A stretch of 64,000 bases of DNA, from positions 26,456-90,455 of the forward strand of contig JAPFBL010000940.1 in NCBI GenBank assembly GCA_026182355.1, read 5' to 3'. The stretch comes from Hermatobates lingyangjiaoensis (lineage: Eukaryota > Arthropoda > Insecta > Hemiptera > Hermatobatidae). Numbering within the stretch: the first letter of the stretch is position 1; each line of letters starts with the position of its first letter. A model generated the notes under the pieces. The model worked only from the letters and a program-made list of their open reading frames with translations, was not told the DNA's origin and did no database searches. Positions 23,600 through 35,209 of this stretch are shown here, one piece after another. The position numbers were made by a program, and so were the translations under genes.

Positions 23600-23945
23600 T
23601 GACCCCAAATGTAGCAGTCCCCAAACAAACCTGTTGACACGTTTCTCATTTTTTCTAAATAACACTCTCGTTATATCGTCTACACAATAAAGTACATCTC
23701 CTATAGTTGACATGTTTCAAATGATCAATATTCATCATCAGGAAGTGAATAACTTATTGAGTGAATTTTCGGGCTTATTATATATGCACAGTGAAGACTG
23801 TGGGGGTTGTTTTTCTTCAAGTTTAAGATAAGCTGGTCGTTAAATCCTGTGGGGTGAGTGGCCTCTCGGCCCGAGTTACTACCTGCAAGGGTTTCAGGTA
23901 TACCACCACCAGCAATTAGAAGAGACAAGTTTGAATAAATTAGGA
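23600..23945. repeat. Unassigned repeat-like DNA with another hammerhead-like core (minus strand)
   Basis: At 23,706-23,755, read on the minus strand, the sequence has CTGATGA, T, GAAT...ATTT, GAA, ACATGT, C. Stems II and III are formed, but helix I is poor (one pair in three), suggesting decay. The remainder shows no gene. Confidence 0.5.
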
Positions 23946-23949
23946 TCAG

Positions 23950-24180
23950 CATGTAGAAAACCATTTACCCACATAGATGGATCAATACTGGTATGTACAA
24001 ATTGATGGCGTTGCTATGGGCTTCATCACTAGGCGTGACTTTTGACAACTATTACATGTGTCACCTTGAAAATAACATATCGAACAAAAGAGATGACATC
24101 AAACCTACCTTTAAACTGCCGATATGTTGATGACTGTTTTGTTATAGCAAGGAACGCAAACCATATTTTTTAATAATGGT
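23950..24180 (+). pseudogene. Penelope-like reverse transcriptase fragment, frameshifted
   Basis: Three frames joined by frameshifts give QIDGVAMG (about 24,000), then YYMCHLENN, then RYVDDCFVIARNANHIF (about 24,118-24,170). QIDGVAMG and YVDD are hallmark motifs of PLE reverse transcriptase, with YVDD holding two catalytic aspartates. The copy is dead. Much of the palm between the motifs is shortened. Confidence 0.75.
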
Positions 24181-24399
24181 TATTCTAATGATACTTATGA
24201 TCGAATTTAGAAAGAATACACCTTCATGTAAGAAGAGAGAAGCAAATATATGAAGACAAAGAATAGTGCATAAAGTTTATTACAAAAACCAATATTCAGA
24301 ACAACACAAGCTTGATCAGAGTATTTAAAGGGTTTATAAGAAATAATATCAGCTGCAAAAAACCTAAATGAAAAAGTAACACGTTTTACAGCATCTCCA

Positions 24400-24545
24400 A
24401 CATGTTGGAGTCTCCAACCGTGACTTAGCAAGTGCGCTTGGTGTCCCTTGTTCTTCTCTCCTGATGACGGTTAATCCGAAAATTAGAGACAGTAAGTCTG
24501 TTTTTCTACTTACTGCGTACCTATAGTTTACTTTGAAATGTATAT

Positions 24546-24577
<32 letters not shown>
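24400..24577 (+). repeat. Family B2 terminus and (TA)n
   Basis: It carries TCTC, CTGATGA, C, GGTTAATCC, GAA, AATT, A, GAGA at about 24,457-24,492. The strand then continues to (TA)n at 24,549-24,577. The upstream 24.2-24.4 kb shows no gene. Confidence 0.65.
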
Positions 24578-24579
<2 letters not shown>

Positions 24580-24584
<5 letters not shown>

Positions 24585-24735
24585 GTTACAGCTAGAGAAC
24601 ACAAGAAAAAGGACGAACACTCACGAATCTCGATTATTTCGGCGTCTTGCCGTCTTCAGGAGAGTAGAAAGAAAGAAAATAAAATAAAAGGAGAAAGAAT
24701 GAAGGAACGGAGACGTAAATGCGTCCAAATATATA
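24580..24735 (-). repeat. Hammerhead-like terminus, separate family (24.6 kb)
   Basis: Read on the minus strand: TCTC, CTGAAGA, C, GGC...GCC, GAA, ATAAT, C, GAGA. The stem GGC/GCC replaces the GGA/UCC and GGU/ACC of families B and B2 with pairing preserved. (TA)n lies beyond, near 24,730. Confidence 0.65.
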
Positions 24736-24777
24736 TATATATATATATAAATTATTATATATTTAATTATATATATA

Positions 24778-24900
24778 TATTTTTTTTTTTTAAAAAAAAA
24801 AAAAAGAGAGTATAGTTTGCTTCTCAACGCGAGTACTTCGCACTTCTTCCCGATGACGACGGATGTCGAAATACGGTGATTTTTGTTTTTTTCTTTTAAT
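24778..24900. repeat. T/A homopolymer tract and decayed core-like motif
   Basis: T-rich then A-rich runs at 24,780-24,806. A degenerate core follows at about 24,850: CCGATGA, C, GAC...GTC, GAA. Confidence 0.4.
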
Positions 24901-25289
24901 GGTTAAATTTATAATTATTAATTATTATTATTATTCATTTAACACAAGGCCAAGGGAATACGCTATTATTTTAATTTTAAAATTGGAATTGGTTGAAAAA
25001 ATTATTAATTATTATTTTATTATAATAAAGGCAATTGAAAAGGCTTTTAATTTGAATTTTCAAAAAAAATGGTTTTGACAATTTAATTAATTTTTAATTA
25101 TTAGTTTTTTTTTTTGCCTTCAAAATTTTAATTGAAATAGCTTGATTTAATTTTTAAAATTAATTCAAAATAATTTAAATTGGAAAACAAATTTTTTTAT
25201 TTAAAATTATTTGGGTTCCCTTTTGACAATTACCGATTGAAAACGGATTAAATTTTAAAAAAAAATTAAATTGGTTGTTAATTTATTAA

Positions 25290-25830
25290 TTATTAATTAT
25301 TGTTATTACTTGCACAATCACGGGCCTACGTTGAAATTCCCTCATGATTTGCAATTGATTATTCAAAATGTAATTGGCATGACTAATTTATAATTATTAA
25401 TTATTAGTTATTACTTGCACAATCACAGGCTGAGGTTGAAATACGCTGATTATTTGTAATTATTCAAAATATAATTGGTATGACTAATTTATAATTATTA
25501 ATTATTAGTTATTACTTGCATAATCACAGGCTGAGGTTGAAATACGCTGATTATTTGTAATTATTTAAAATGTAATTGGTATGACTAATTTATAATTATT
25601 AATTATTAGTTATTACTTGCACAATCACAGGCTGAGGTTGAAATACGCTGATTATTTGTAATTATTCAAAATATAATTGGCATTACTAATTTATAATTAT
25701 TAATTATTAGTTATTACTTGCACAATCACAGGCTGAGGTTGAAATACGCTGAATTATTTGTAATTATTCAAAATGTAAATTGGTATGTCTAATTTATAAT
25801 TATTAGTAATTACTTGCACAATGACAGTTT
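25290..25830 (+). repeat. ~101-bp tandem repeat, ~5 units
   Basis: TGAGGTTGAAATACGCTGA recurs at about 25,431, 25,532, 25,633 and 25,735 with TTATTACTTGCACAATCACA before it. One further partial unit follows the SINE at 26,370-26,440. Diverged relatives lie at 31.25-31.56 and 20.15-20.40 kb. Confidence 0.85.
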
Positions 25831-26205
25831 GAAAACAGCTTTAATGATATTTGAGACTGGGCGTTAATGACTGTAGGAGTATCTGTTATCACGAGTCAAT
25901 TGATATAGGTGTAAAGTAACTGATATATTTGATTCTAATTCCATATCAGACAGTCTATATCCCATCTCTTTACGTATTCAATCAACCATTCATTGAACTC
26001 AAATCGATTACATAACTTATTATATCATACTTTAATTAATTATTCGTTAATTTTATTAAAGATATAACAAATATTGCGTTCTAACTCATTCAAAAATGTA
26101 ATTTTTTTGTTGAATATTCGATATTTTGTTGTAACAATAATTTAAAGAGAAAAAAAAAGGTTAATAAATATTTGGAAACTAAGATACAAGAGTATACCAG
26201 TGCAA

Positions 26206-26365
26206 AAGGGGTCAGGGTAGCCCAGTGGATGACGCGCTCGTTTCTGGACTCTTGTTGGTCGGGGGGTTCAAAACCCCACTCTGGCTCTCGATTTATTCAC
26301 GCGGGAGATGAATAAATCTGAGCACGTCGTCCCTGAGAAAGGTTAAGCAGTCGGTCCTGTGATTA
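26206..26365 (+). mobile_element. tRNA-derived SINE
   Basis: The head reads GGGTAGCCCAGTGGATGACG, then GGGGGGTTCAAAACCCC (B-box), CTGGCTCTCG, and a body with TTTATTCACGC and GAGCACGTCGTCC. It ends at GGTCCTGTG, next to a partial unit of the 101-bp repeat. The promoter is internal pol III type. Confidence 0.8.
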
Positions 26366-27340
26366 ATCATTCCAAATGTAATTGGCATAACTAATTTATA
26401 ATTACTAATTATTAGTTATTACTTGCACAACGTAATTTTGTTGGTCTAAGTATGCTACCTACCATCGATTTTGTTATCTACCATTACGATATCATTTCAT
26501 AGAAAATAACGCAAAATTTATCTATTATGACTTTTTTCTAAAATGGGTCCCTTTATTAGAAAAGATGGGAAATATTGGTATGGAAGAATACCTTAGATAG
26601 ATTTCTAAAATGTAACATAATATTTAAATTTAAATTGTATTGCACAGTTTTATGTTAAATACGTTTATGAAGCAATTTCAAGTACCTTCGGCGGGCTTAG
26701 ATGACCTGAAGTCATCTTCTAAGACTTCATCTTCTATCTATCATCTTCGATCTATCTAAGTCATCTTCTAAGTCTACTACCATCTAAGACTGGTAGTAGC
26801 CAGTCTTAGTTTGGTAAACATTGGTATAGACGAAAGCCTTAGATAGACATCTGAAATGTAACATGTTTTACATCGTCGTGAATATCTGAGCTAAAAGATT
26901 TACTCACTCAGACATGTGACAGACAGAATCACAACATTCCAATGACAAATACCACTTGAACATCCTCTCATTCAACACGTTTTTTATAACGTGTTTTTGC
27001 AATCACTAAAAACTGTAATTGTTATATTTATCATCTAAATTTTAAAATCATCTAATATAAAACACTTTATCTCTTTATACTAATTGTAGCAGATTGTGTA
27101 ATCTTTAATTTAAACTATCAGTGGTTTAAAATTGGCAAAAAAACAATGAAATAGTTTTAATTTGTGATAACACGATCATTACATAAAACGAAATAGTGCT
27201 ATTAAAGTACGATAGCTAGCTACTTCGATTTTCTACTATAGTATGCTATCTAGCACCCACTATCGTATCGTTATGAGTCAATTCTAAGCAATGTACAAAA
27301 ACATTCTTTTATTTATATAGATATAAAAGTGTACTTGCAT
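26366..27340. other. AT-rich DNA with small local duplications
   Basis: A motif around CTTAGATAGA-TTCTAAAATGTAACAT near 26,590-26,620 recurs diverged at 26,845-26,870. CTAAGACTGGTAGTAGCCAG near 26,785 is an imperfect palindrome. No gene is seen. Confidence 0.4.
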
Positions 27341-27364
27341 AAGTTCACTTTTATTCTTCGCATC

Positions 27365-28056
27365 CAAAAAATGTTAAAATTTCTGTTTTTAGAAATATGT
27401 TTTTGAGGGCGTTAAGAGTTTGCTCTCCTGAATTCCTTAATGAAGAGATTAATAACATTAAGTCAATTGCCCTTTCATTAAAATACCCCTCTTCTTATAT
27501 CGATTTAGCTTTGAAGGGAGCTAAAAAAACTTTCTCTAATACTTCAACAGAGCCCCTTTTATTATCAAATTCTATAGTTTTGCCATACCACGATCATTGG
27601 ACCCCTTCCAAGATTACCAAACAACTTGATTTTAAATATAGTGTTTTCTAATCGTAATAACGTGGGTAATATGTTAATAAAAAAAAACTCTCCCAGCGAA
27701 TTGTAGAATCGCTGGTATTTATAAAATTCCGTGCAAAAATTGCCATAAAATTTTATATTGGTCAAACTGGTAAATCATTAAAGAACGTGTAAAACAACAC
27801 CAATATAACGTAAGTAGACAGGAAAAAAGTAGTGCCTTATTCTTGCATATAAAAAATGAAAAACATCAAATTGATTGGACAGGAGCTAAATTTTTACCTA
27901 TGGAAAAAATCAATGTTGTTAAGAAATATTATTGAATCGTCTCTAATTAAATTTAATAGATCTAATATTATAAACATTAGTAACGGTCTCTTCAAACTTG
28001 ATACTTTCGTCACGAGGGCAATAGCCTCTTCAAAGAGGGTTGAAGCTATCGGATAG
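27365..28056 (+). pseudogene. Penelope-like element C-terminus with GIY-YIG endonuclease, frameshifted (PLE-1)
   Basis: The first segment reads RALRVCSPEFLNEEINNI then SLKYPSSYIDLALKGAKK, the conserved region after the PLE reverse transcriptase. After frameshifts near 27,650 and 27,705 comes a GIY-YIG domain: GIYKIPCKNCHK, YIGQT and VKQHQYN. The last frame (27,856-28,056) ends in a TAG. The domain nicks target DNA in endonuclease-bearing PLEs. At least two indels and an in-frame stop (27,704) show that the copy is dead. The 3' UTR and family D terminus follow directly. Confidence 0.85.
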
Positions 28057-28310
28057 TTTTTTACTTTTTCTTACTGTACTCCTTGTTTTCCCCAAACATC
28101 CCTTTCTGGACATTAGTCCTTTCCTGTGCTTTCACCCTTTTAAAATACCACTCTTCCCTCCCACTCTTCTCAACTCCTCACCAGATGTTTTCTGCATCTA
28201 GTGTTTCAGTTGGGTTTTTGACTCTGACGAAGACTGCTTGTAACGGTTGAAAGATCTTAGTCTTGTTTTCCCATTTCTTATTGTGGTTTGATCATTGATA
28301 TACATATATA
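28057..28310 (+). mobile_element. PLE-1 3' UTR and terminal repeat with hammerhead-like core
   Basis: About 160 bp of UTR runs to the family D terminus. Core: GACT (28,220-28,223), CTGACGA (28,224-28,230), extra A, stem GACTG/CGGTT, GAA (28,249-28,251), AGATCT (28,252-28,257), T (28,258), AGTC (28,259-28,262). AGTC pairs with GACT as helix I, and further out GGG can pair with CCC. The end is ATTGTGGTTTGATCATTGAT followed by (TA)n. This copy ties family D to PLE coding sequence. Confidence 0.8.
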
Positions 28311-28316
28311 TATATA

Positions 28317-28485
28317 TTGACTCTGACGAAGACCGCTTGTTACAGTTGAAAGATCTTAGTCTTGTTTTCCCATTTCTTATTATATATATATATATATATA
28401 TATTGACTCTGACGAAGACCGCTTGTTACGGTTGAAAGATCTTAGTCTTGTTTTCTCATTTCTTATTGTGGTTTGATCATTTATA
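28317..28485 (+). repeat. Two further tandem family D termini
   Basis: Two truncated copies both begin at TTGACTCTGACGAAGACCG, are separated by (TA)n at about 28,380-28,402, and lie head to tail with the PLE-1 terminus. Their 5' limits sit right at the predicted helix I. Confidence 0.8.
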
Positions 28486-28949
28486 TAGATATGTATAAAG
28501 TATATGGTGTTAGAATGCAAAAATCTCTCAGACAGCAAAAATGTTAAAGATATATTTTGAATGAATACCTGACATCGTAAGTTTCAAGCGTCAGCTATTA
28601 AAAACATTTCGATATCAGATTTATTCTAGAAGTGAAATAAAATCACTCATTTGTTAATTGGCACCCTTTTTATCTATGAAGCCAGTTATATTATTCAAAC
28701 ATGGATTCCAAGATTAATAAATTAATGTATTTTTTTTAAGAGTCTTTTGTAAAATGCGTTTGCTAGTAACTACTTTTCTTCTTTGTATCGATTAAATCAT
28801 CAGAAAGGCGTTTACGTTTCCCTTTCGTGTGTATTATCTCCTAATACATTTCCAATAGGTCTCTTCTAAAATAGACTACTTCTTTATGGCTTCTCAAGTC
28901 AATACAGTTTCAAATGAATACAATTTAAATAGGTTACATCATTATAAGA
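28486..28949. other. AT-rich DNA without recognised feature
   Basis: No coding, RNA or repeat signal seen. Confidence 0.4.
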
Positions 28950-29110
28950 GGCCATGTTAGTTCAGGGGGAACGTTCTCAACTCAGAACTGATCAGGGGTT
29001 CAATACACAATCTGATACTTGATTGATTCACCCGTGCGGTGAAAAAAAATTTGAGTACGTCGTCCATCGAAAAGGTTGTTAAGCCGTTGGTCCCATAGCC
29101 AGTACGATGT
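28950..29110 (+). mobile_element. tRNA-derived SINE, diverged
   Basis: GTTAGTTCAGGGGGAACG and AGGGGTTCAATACACAATC mark A- and B-box regions. TTGATTCACCCGTGCGGTG, GAGTACGTCGTCC and TAAGCCGTTGGTCCC match the body of the SINEs at 26.2 and 53.1 kb. Confidence 0.65.
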
Positions 29111-30015
29111 CCCAAATAAACCGGGAACCAAACAATATATTAGCCAACAGGTAATGTGCCTCAATCATGACTAAAACGGGTCCCAAATAATAAATGAGCC
29201 AACAGGTAATGTGTCTCATCCATGACTAAAACGGGTCTTCAAATAATAAAATGAGCCATTACATGGCCTTATGTGTCTCATACCATGACTATATAAACGG
29301 TTCCAAATAATAAATAAATTTTTTTAAGAGCCTTTAACTGGTAATGTGTACTCATTTCTCTTATGATTAAAACAATCACAAAGTTTAAATGAGCCAACAG
29401 GTATGTGTCTCATCCATGACTAAACGGGTCCTCTAATAATAAATGTTAGCTCAACAGGTACATGTGTCTCAATCCATGACATTAAAACGGGTCCCAAATT
29501 AATAAATGAGGCCATATCAGGTGAATGTGTCTCATCTCAATGATAAGGTTACAATCACAAATAATAATATGATCAACAGGGTAAAAAAATGTGTCTCATC
29601 CATGACTAAAACGGTGTCCCAAATATAAATGAGCCAACAGGTAATGTGTCTCATCCATGACTAAAACGGGTCCCAAATAATAAATGAGCCAACAGGTAAT
29701 GTGTCTCATCCATGACTAAAACGGGTCCCAAATAATAAATGAGCCAACAGGTAATGTGTCTCAACCATGATTAAAACAATCACAAATAATAAATGAGCCA
29801 ACAGGTAATGTGTCTCATCCATGACTAAAACGGGTCCCAAATAATAAATGAGCCAACAGGTAATGTGTCTCATCCATGACTAAAACGGGTCCCAAATAAT
29901 AAATGAGCCAACAGGTAATGTGTCTCATCCATGACTAAAACGGGTCCCAAATAATAAATGAGCCAACAGGTAATGTGTCTCATCCATGACTAAAATGGGT
30001 CACAAATAATAAGGA
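29111..30015 (+). repeat. 55-bp minisatellite, ~16 units
   Basis: Units contain AATGAGCCAACAGGTAATG and TGTCTCATCCATGACTAAAA. They begin at the SINE 3' end. Units between about 29,230 and 29,600 carry many single-base insertions and deletions, while flanking units are nearly identical. That pattern looks like sequence error rather than evolution. Confidence 0.9.
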
Positions 30016-30820
30016 GTCACTTGTAATTTCTTTCCTCAACTTGAAATACTGCAAGAACTTGTTTATTGACTTTTTCTGTCTGCTCATTTGTAGGGGTTAG
30101 AATTATTCGTTAGAATTATTCTGAATATATAGTAGATCTTGAACTCTGGGAAACATCTTGTCATATAAGCTATTGTTGTGAGCTTAAACGCCAAAGAAAT
30201 TAAAATCAACTAACAATACCTAATTGCTACACCTGTATATTTTCAAAATAAACATGTCTGTGAAGTTAGCGAAATAATAAGCTTAAAAGTCTTTAACTTC
30301 GCTTCTACTGTCAATTTCCAATCCATTCAAATCTTAGATTTTAAATTAGACCTACACAAATCTAGTGTTAAAAGTTTCAGCTCTCTATGTCTCACGGTGG
30401 CTCTGTGGTCCCCACTTCGGTTTTACTTTGAATTTCCAGTCAAATGAAATTTTAGATTTTAAATTAGACTTACACAAATCTACTGTCAAAGTTTCATCCT
30501 TATAGTGGCTATATAAGTTATAGGTTATAAGTTAACTTATAGTGGCTGAGTTTACTTGTTACAAAATTTTGCGGACAAAGAAATTTTTTCTAAGGGTGGA
30601 TTCGGTTTCTTTAATGTATAAAACATAAAGATATCCTGAAATGAGACAGATCTAAGCAATGCGCTGACAAAACCTTTCTTTTATTATAAGATTGTCACTT
30701 TCTGTAATAGTTTTTTTGTATGTTTGATTTTATTCACAAAATGTCGTTATTATATGGGTTTAGTTATTCGTCGATTTTTACATCATTGCTTTTATTCAAA
30801 TTATAGAATTTTTATTTATG
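30016..30820. other. AT-rich DNA with a ~110-bp tandem duplication
   Basis: TTAGATTTTAAATTAGAC with ACACAAATCTA-TGT occurs at about 30,330-30,375 and again at 30,450-30,495. No gene is seen. Confidence 0.5.
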
Positions 30821-30824
30821 TTAA

Positions 30825-30970
30825 ATGATCAAACCACAATATGAAATGGGGAAAAAAAAAGACTAGTACCTTTCAACCGTAACAAGTTAACCGTCTTCAT
30901 GTGAATCAAAAACCCAACTGAAACACTAGATGCAGAAACATAATGATAAGGGTATTAATAATTCTAGAAT
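30825..30970 (-). repeat. Family D terminus, minus strand
   Basis: It carries AAATGATCAAACCACAATATG, ACCTTTCAACCGTAACAAG and CCCAACTGAAACACTAGATG. This is the PLE 3' end in reverse with a damaged CTGANGA box. Confidence 0.65.
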
Positions 30971-33230
30971 TACCAATGAAGTGTTTAAATAATTATAAAT
31001 TTGTGAATTTATTTTGAAGAAAATTCACAAATAAAATAAAAAAAAATTTAGTTATTAACAATAATTTCATTTTAACATTCTTATCGAGCCGAGCATTATT
31101 ATGTTTGGAAATAACCATGACGATTGGAACTTATAATTTAAATAAATCTTGAAAAACACATACATACCTTGTCTGAATGACTTGAATGACATAACAAGCT
31201 CTCATCTGCTTGGGATGGTTTTTGCACATCACTAAAATTAATTCAGTCCAGAGAAATATGTGTGACTAATTGATAATCACTAATTATCTGTAATCATAAT
31301 TACACAATGCAATCAGGTTTGAAATGCGCTGGTCACTTTAATTAATATAAATGAATTGTGCATGACTGGCTCATAATTAATATTAGTAGCAATTACTTGC
31401 AGAATCTATTCATGTTTACAAGATGATTGATCATTTTAACTAATTAATCCAAATCTAATTTTTATGACTGCATCATCATAATTAATTAATACTATAAATC
31501 ACTAATTACTTGCACAACAGAATCAAGTCTTAAATGTACTGATAACATACAATTCTATATTCTTACTTTAGCTCTTTTATTTTTCAAATTGAATTTAACA
31601 ACAGAGTTTAAACAAATGTTTTTACTATTAATTTCAGTCAATTATTTCATGCAGTGAGATTTAGAGGTATATATTTACTTAGCTTTTCTTTGGGTGCATC
31701 CCAAATATACTATAACATTATATAGTATAGTCAGTTGGCAGAGTACCTTTTCAGAGTATCTATAACTCATCGATAAAAGGTAAAGTTGGAAAACAAGATA
31801 TTTAGAAAATGTTGATGGACTATGATGAGGCTAAAGCTAAAAAGAGTTGAATATCGACTGTAAAAAGAGAAGAGAAGTAAAAATACTTGAAGAAGAAGAA
31901 AACCTCATACTAAAGAAATATGAAAGAAGAAATTCCTCAGAAAGAGGAGGGGAAAAAATTAAAAGTAAATTACGGAAAGAGAAAATTTTTAAATCTTGAA
32001 TGACATGTAAAAAAATTAAAAAAAAAGTGAAGTAAAGAAAATAAGGCTTCAGTTAATGAAATTTTTTCTTTTTTAAGGATTACTTATAAAAGATAAGATA
32101 AAAAATAATTAAACTAAGTAAGTAAAAAAGATTGAAACAAAAAAAATAAGAAACAAAATTATATTTAACGAAAAAGCAGCTAAAAAAAATGTGGCTATTT
32201 TGTTTAATGAGTCTTAGTTATGAATAATCAAAGGAAGAAAGCAGAATTAAAATCAAAACTCATTATAATAAAAATAGGATAACTGAGAGAAGTAAGTAAA
32301 GAATTCATAAAATAATAAAAATGTAAACAAGAATTTGGGTAACAAACTTTAGAATGACGCATTAACTGTATATCATTATATCTGTTAATATTTGAAGCCT
32401 GTATATATCATTGTACATAAATGTAGCTTACTAAATATCGAAATACGGAACTCACTCGTTTCCGAGTACCACGGCAAAAGCCGATTTGCATTCACAATCT
32501 GTATAATATAAATAAGAAAAGAGTGTAAAGTTGTATAATGCAATAAATGGTTATTATTATTATAGTTATGAATAACCCAAGAATATTATATGTTTTTTTC
32601 GCATATAACAGCCTATGAATGTTACCTTCATATGAATGTTACCAACTATATGAGTTTCTCAAACATAAAGTTACATAATCGATGACTGTTAAAAACTAGA
32701 ATAAAATGTATGGACAACAGAAGTATTTTTTGGTATAAAATTATTACCAATACTATAAAGTCATTTAAGATTTTTATTCAAAACATATTGAACATAAAAA
32801 TATTTCATCTATTTTTACATTTCATTGACAAAAGTAATATTTACAATAAAAAAAAAATTGCTACTCAGAAGATAAAAAAGAAGTCACTAACATGAGACTA
32901 TAATACATCAGAAATAATGACAAAACGGATTCTTTACAGATCTTTCTAAATGAACATCCATTCATTAGGCCAACAAAAAAGAAACAAAAACAAAAAACTG
33001 GTATTACATCTAGGGGGTACTTGATATGGATTTGTTACAATTTATAACCGTTTGACACATTACACCAATGAAGAAATTAAATACACTAATATTTAAGTTT
33101 TAAAATATGCTTGAATATTTAATATTCCATAAAAATGTAAACAAAATGAAGTTTTTATACCTGGTATTTCGTCGTACATTACAAATTAAAACACATGAGT
33201 AATTTATCACAGAAAGTTACAAATTTATCT
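30971..33230. other. AT-rich DNA; diverged 101-bp repeats and A/G-rich tract
   Basis: 31,250-31,560 holds diverged relatives of the 101-bp repeat (TAATTGATAATCACTAATTA, TTACTTGCACAACAGAATC). 31,790-32,300 is strongly purine (A plus G) on the + strand. The 61-codon frame at 32,710 is AT-driven and not called. Confidence 0.45.
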
Positions 33231-33277
33231 CTTTTTTTTTTTTAATTTTTAAATGGAATCACTGAGAGGCTATTGGT

Positions 33278-34888
33278 CTAGAATTCATGAAGCCTGCGGC
33301 TTGTTCGTGTTTTCTGAACAGTATCACAAGAGATTTTTCTCGTATGAGAAGAGTCCATGAACATTGCCTTCTGCTTGAGCCGAATGGTTCTTCTTTCGAA
33401 TTTCAGTTCTCCGCAGTACATCATGTTTCTTAAGCTAGTTAAACTACGTGCTCCCAAGTCCTGACAACCGTGTTTAATACCGCATTTAATATAAGGTAGG
33501 AATCTCAGGACAGAACCTCTATCGACAATCGCACCGCTTACACCTTGGGCAACCTTAACTTTATCTATTTCATTATGAAAATACCTATCCATGGCGCTTC
33601 CTTTGGCATCTTTTCTATTCATGGCTTCCAAACTGCCCATACCTCTATACTTTTTCAAACGAACACCATCAGAAAAGAAATATTCACCAGGTGCTTCTGA
33701 AGTTCCAGCAAGTAAAGAGCCCATCATAACTGAAGAAGCACCAAGTGAAAGAGCTTTTATAATATGACCGATATTTTGAATACCACCATCTGCTATAACA
33801 GGAACACCAAATCGTCGAGCATATTCAGCTACTTTATAAACAGCAGTGCCTTGTGGCCGGCCAACAGCCATAACTTCTTGAGTAATGCATATAGATCCAC
33901 TACCCATGCCTACTCTTAAACCGTCAACACCAGCATCAATTAGATTCTTTGCTTGAGATGCAGTCACAACATTACCACCAATCACTTGCAAATTCGGATA
34001 ATCCTTTTTGATACTCCTTATCATATCTATCTGATAGATAGAATTACCTTGAGATGAATCCAATATAACAACATCAACACCTGAATGAACCAAAGCTTTC
34101 AACCTTATTTTGTCTTCTTCTCTAGTCCCAATTGCTGCACCAACTAACAACTGTTTATTGGCATCTTTCGAAGCGTTTGGATAATTTCTAGACTTTTTCA
34201 AATCAGTTCTAGCAATTAATGCAATAAGTTCGCCATTTTCATTAATTATAGGTAATTTACCTTTTTTCGATTTTTCCAAAATATTATTAGCTTCTTTTAA
34301 AGTTACACCGGATAATGCTGAAATGATATCAGTATCCTTAGTCATAATAGATTTTAATTTAATTTCAGCTTGTTGTTGGACATCATCTTCGAGAAAATCA
34401 ATGTCCCTGGAAGTCACCATGCCACATAACTTTCCTCCTAGCTTACCATTCTCAGTAACAGGTATTCCACAGAATCCGTGTTCTTTTTTCACTTTGAAAA
34501 CATCAAGAACAGAGTCGTCAGGTGAAAGTACAACTGGATCCCTTATAAAGCCGTGTTTATATTTTTTCACTTTAAGCACTTCGTTTGCTTGGTATTCAAT
34601 ACTACAGTTGTGATGAATGATTCCTATTCCGCCACACAGAGCCATTGCAATAGCCATTTCTGATTCAGTAACAGTATCCATGGGAGAAGAAACTAATGGT
34701 GCTTGAAGCATGATTTTTTTTGTTAAAGCCGATGTAAGATCAACTTCATCAGCGCTGAAATTAATAAAACCAGGCAATAATATAAAATCATTATATGTTA
34801 AGCCGTCACCACTGCCAAACAATTGTGAACCAGAAAGACCGTCTTCAGGTATATACATTGTATCACCGCAAATTAAATGTTCAGCCAT
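33278..34888 (-). CDS. IMPDH: Inosine-5'-monophosphate dehydrogenase, intronless, C-terminal frameshift
   Basis: IMPDH oxidises IMP to XMP with NAD+, the committed step of cytosolic guanine nucleotide synthesis. I start at MAEHLICGD (34,888). The frame upstream to 34,957 encodes no family-like residues. Visible parts are the N-terminal barrel ([19 protein letters not shown]), two CBS domains (roughly residues 110-230), [14 protein letters not shown], the catalytic loop [10 protein letters not shown] with the nucleophilic cysteine, [16 protein letters not shown], the [14 protein letters not shown] flap and [15 protein letters not shown]. Near 33,378 one base is missing. In the shifted frame the expected family ending ([18 protein letters not shown]) runs to a TGA at 33,324-33,326. 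The corrected length of about 521 residues fits the family's ~514. With no introns, it is either a retrocopy with one lesion or a working gene with a sequencing error. A run of T at about 33,231-33,242 could be a poly(A) trace. Confidence 0.93.
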   Translation of the reverse strand: MAEHLICGDTMYIPEDGLSGSQLFGSGDGLTYNDFILLPGFINFSADEVDLTSALTKKIMLQAPLVSSPMDTVTESEMAIAMALCGGIGIIHHNCSIEYQANEVLKVKKYKHGFIRDPVVLSPDDSVLDVFKVKKEHGFCGIPVTENGKLGGKLCGMVTSRDIDFLEDDVQQQAEIKLKSIMTKDTDIISALSGVTLKEANNILEKSKKGKLPIINENGELIALIARTDLKKSRNYPNASKDANKQLLVGAAIGTREEDKIRLKALVHSGVDVVILDSSQGNSIYQIDMIRSIKKDYPNLQVIGGNVVTASQAKNLIDAGVDGLRVGMGSGSICITQEVMAVGRPQGTAVYKVAEYARRFGVPVIADGGIQNIGHIIKALSLGASSVMMGSLLAGTSEAPGEYFFSDGVRLKKYRGMGSLEAMNRKDAKGSAMDRYFHNEIDKVKVAQGVSGAIVDRGSVLRFLPYIKCGIKHGCQDLGARSLTSLRNMMYCGELKFERRTIRLKQKAMFMDSSHTRKISCDTVQKTRTSRRLHEF

Positions 34889-35110
34889 ATTATAAAAGAA
34901 AACGTGAAATGCCGGCAAGAAGAACTTAGTTTTGAAACCCACACGTGGCCTTAACAATACCTTGCCCGAGGTAACTCCCAGGGAGGATAAACTGTTACTG
35001 GCGTGGTAGGTTATGAAACACCTACAGATGTCGCTTCAGTTCACCCAGTGTTGCCACGACCAACAAGTGTGGTTACACAATTAACTACACATGATGCTAT
35101 ATATAAATAA
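34889..35110 (-). promoter_or_regulatory. Candidate IMPDH 5' UTR/promoter region
   Basis: This stretch is much less AT-rich than its surroundings. On the minus strand it contains GGCCACGTGTGG (a CACGTG E-box core) about 60 bases before the ATG. There is no TATA box at a clear distance. If the gene is a retrocopy, part of this would be copied 5' UTR. Confidence 0.3.
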
Positions 35111-35209
35111 AAAAAAAAAGTATTGTTATTGTTATTAAATTATACATATTTAAAAATTTGAAATAAAATTTAATAATTGCAGCATTATTATGGACATTAG
35201 GGAATATTA

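Noticed and set aside
34323..34895. Plus-strand frames opposite IMPDH
   Set aside because: They are antisense shadows of a well-supported coding region.
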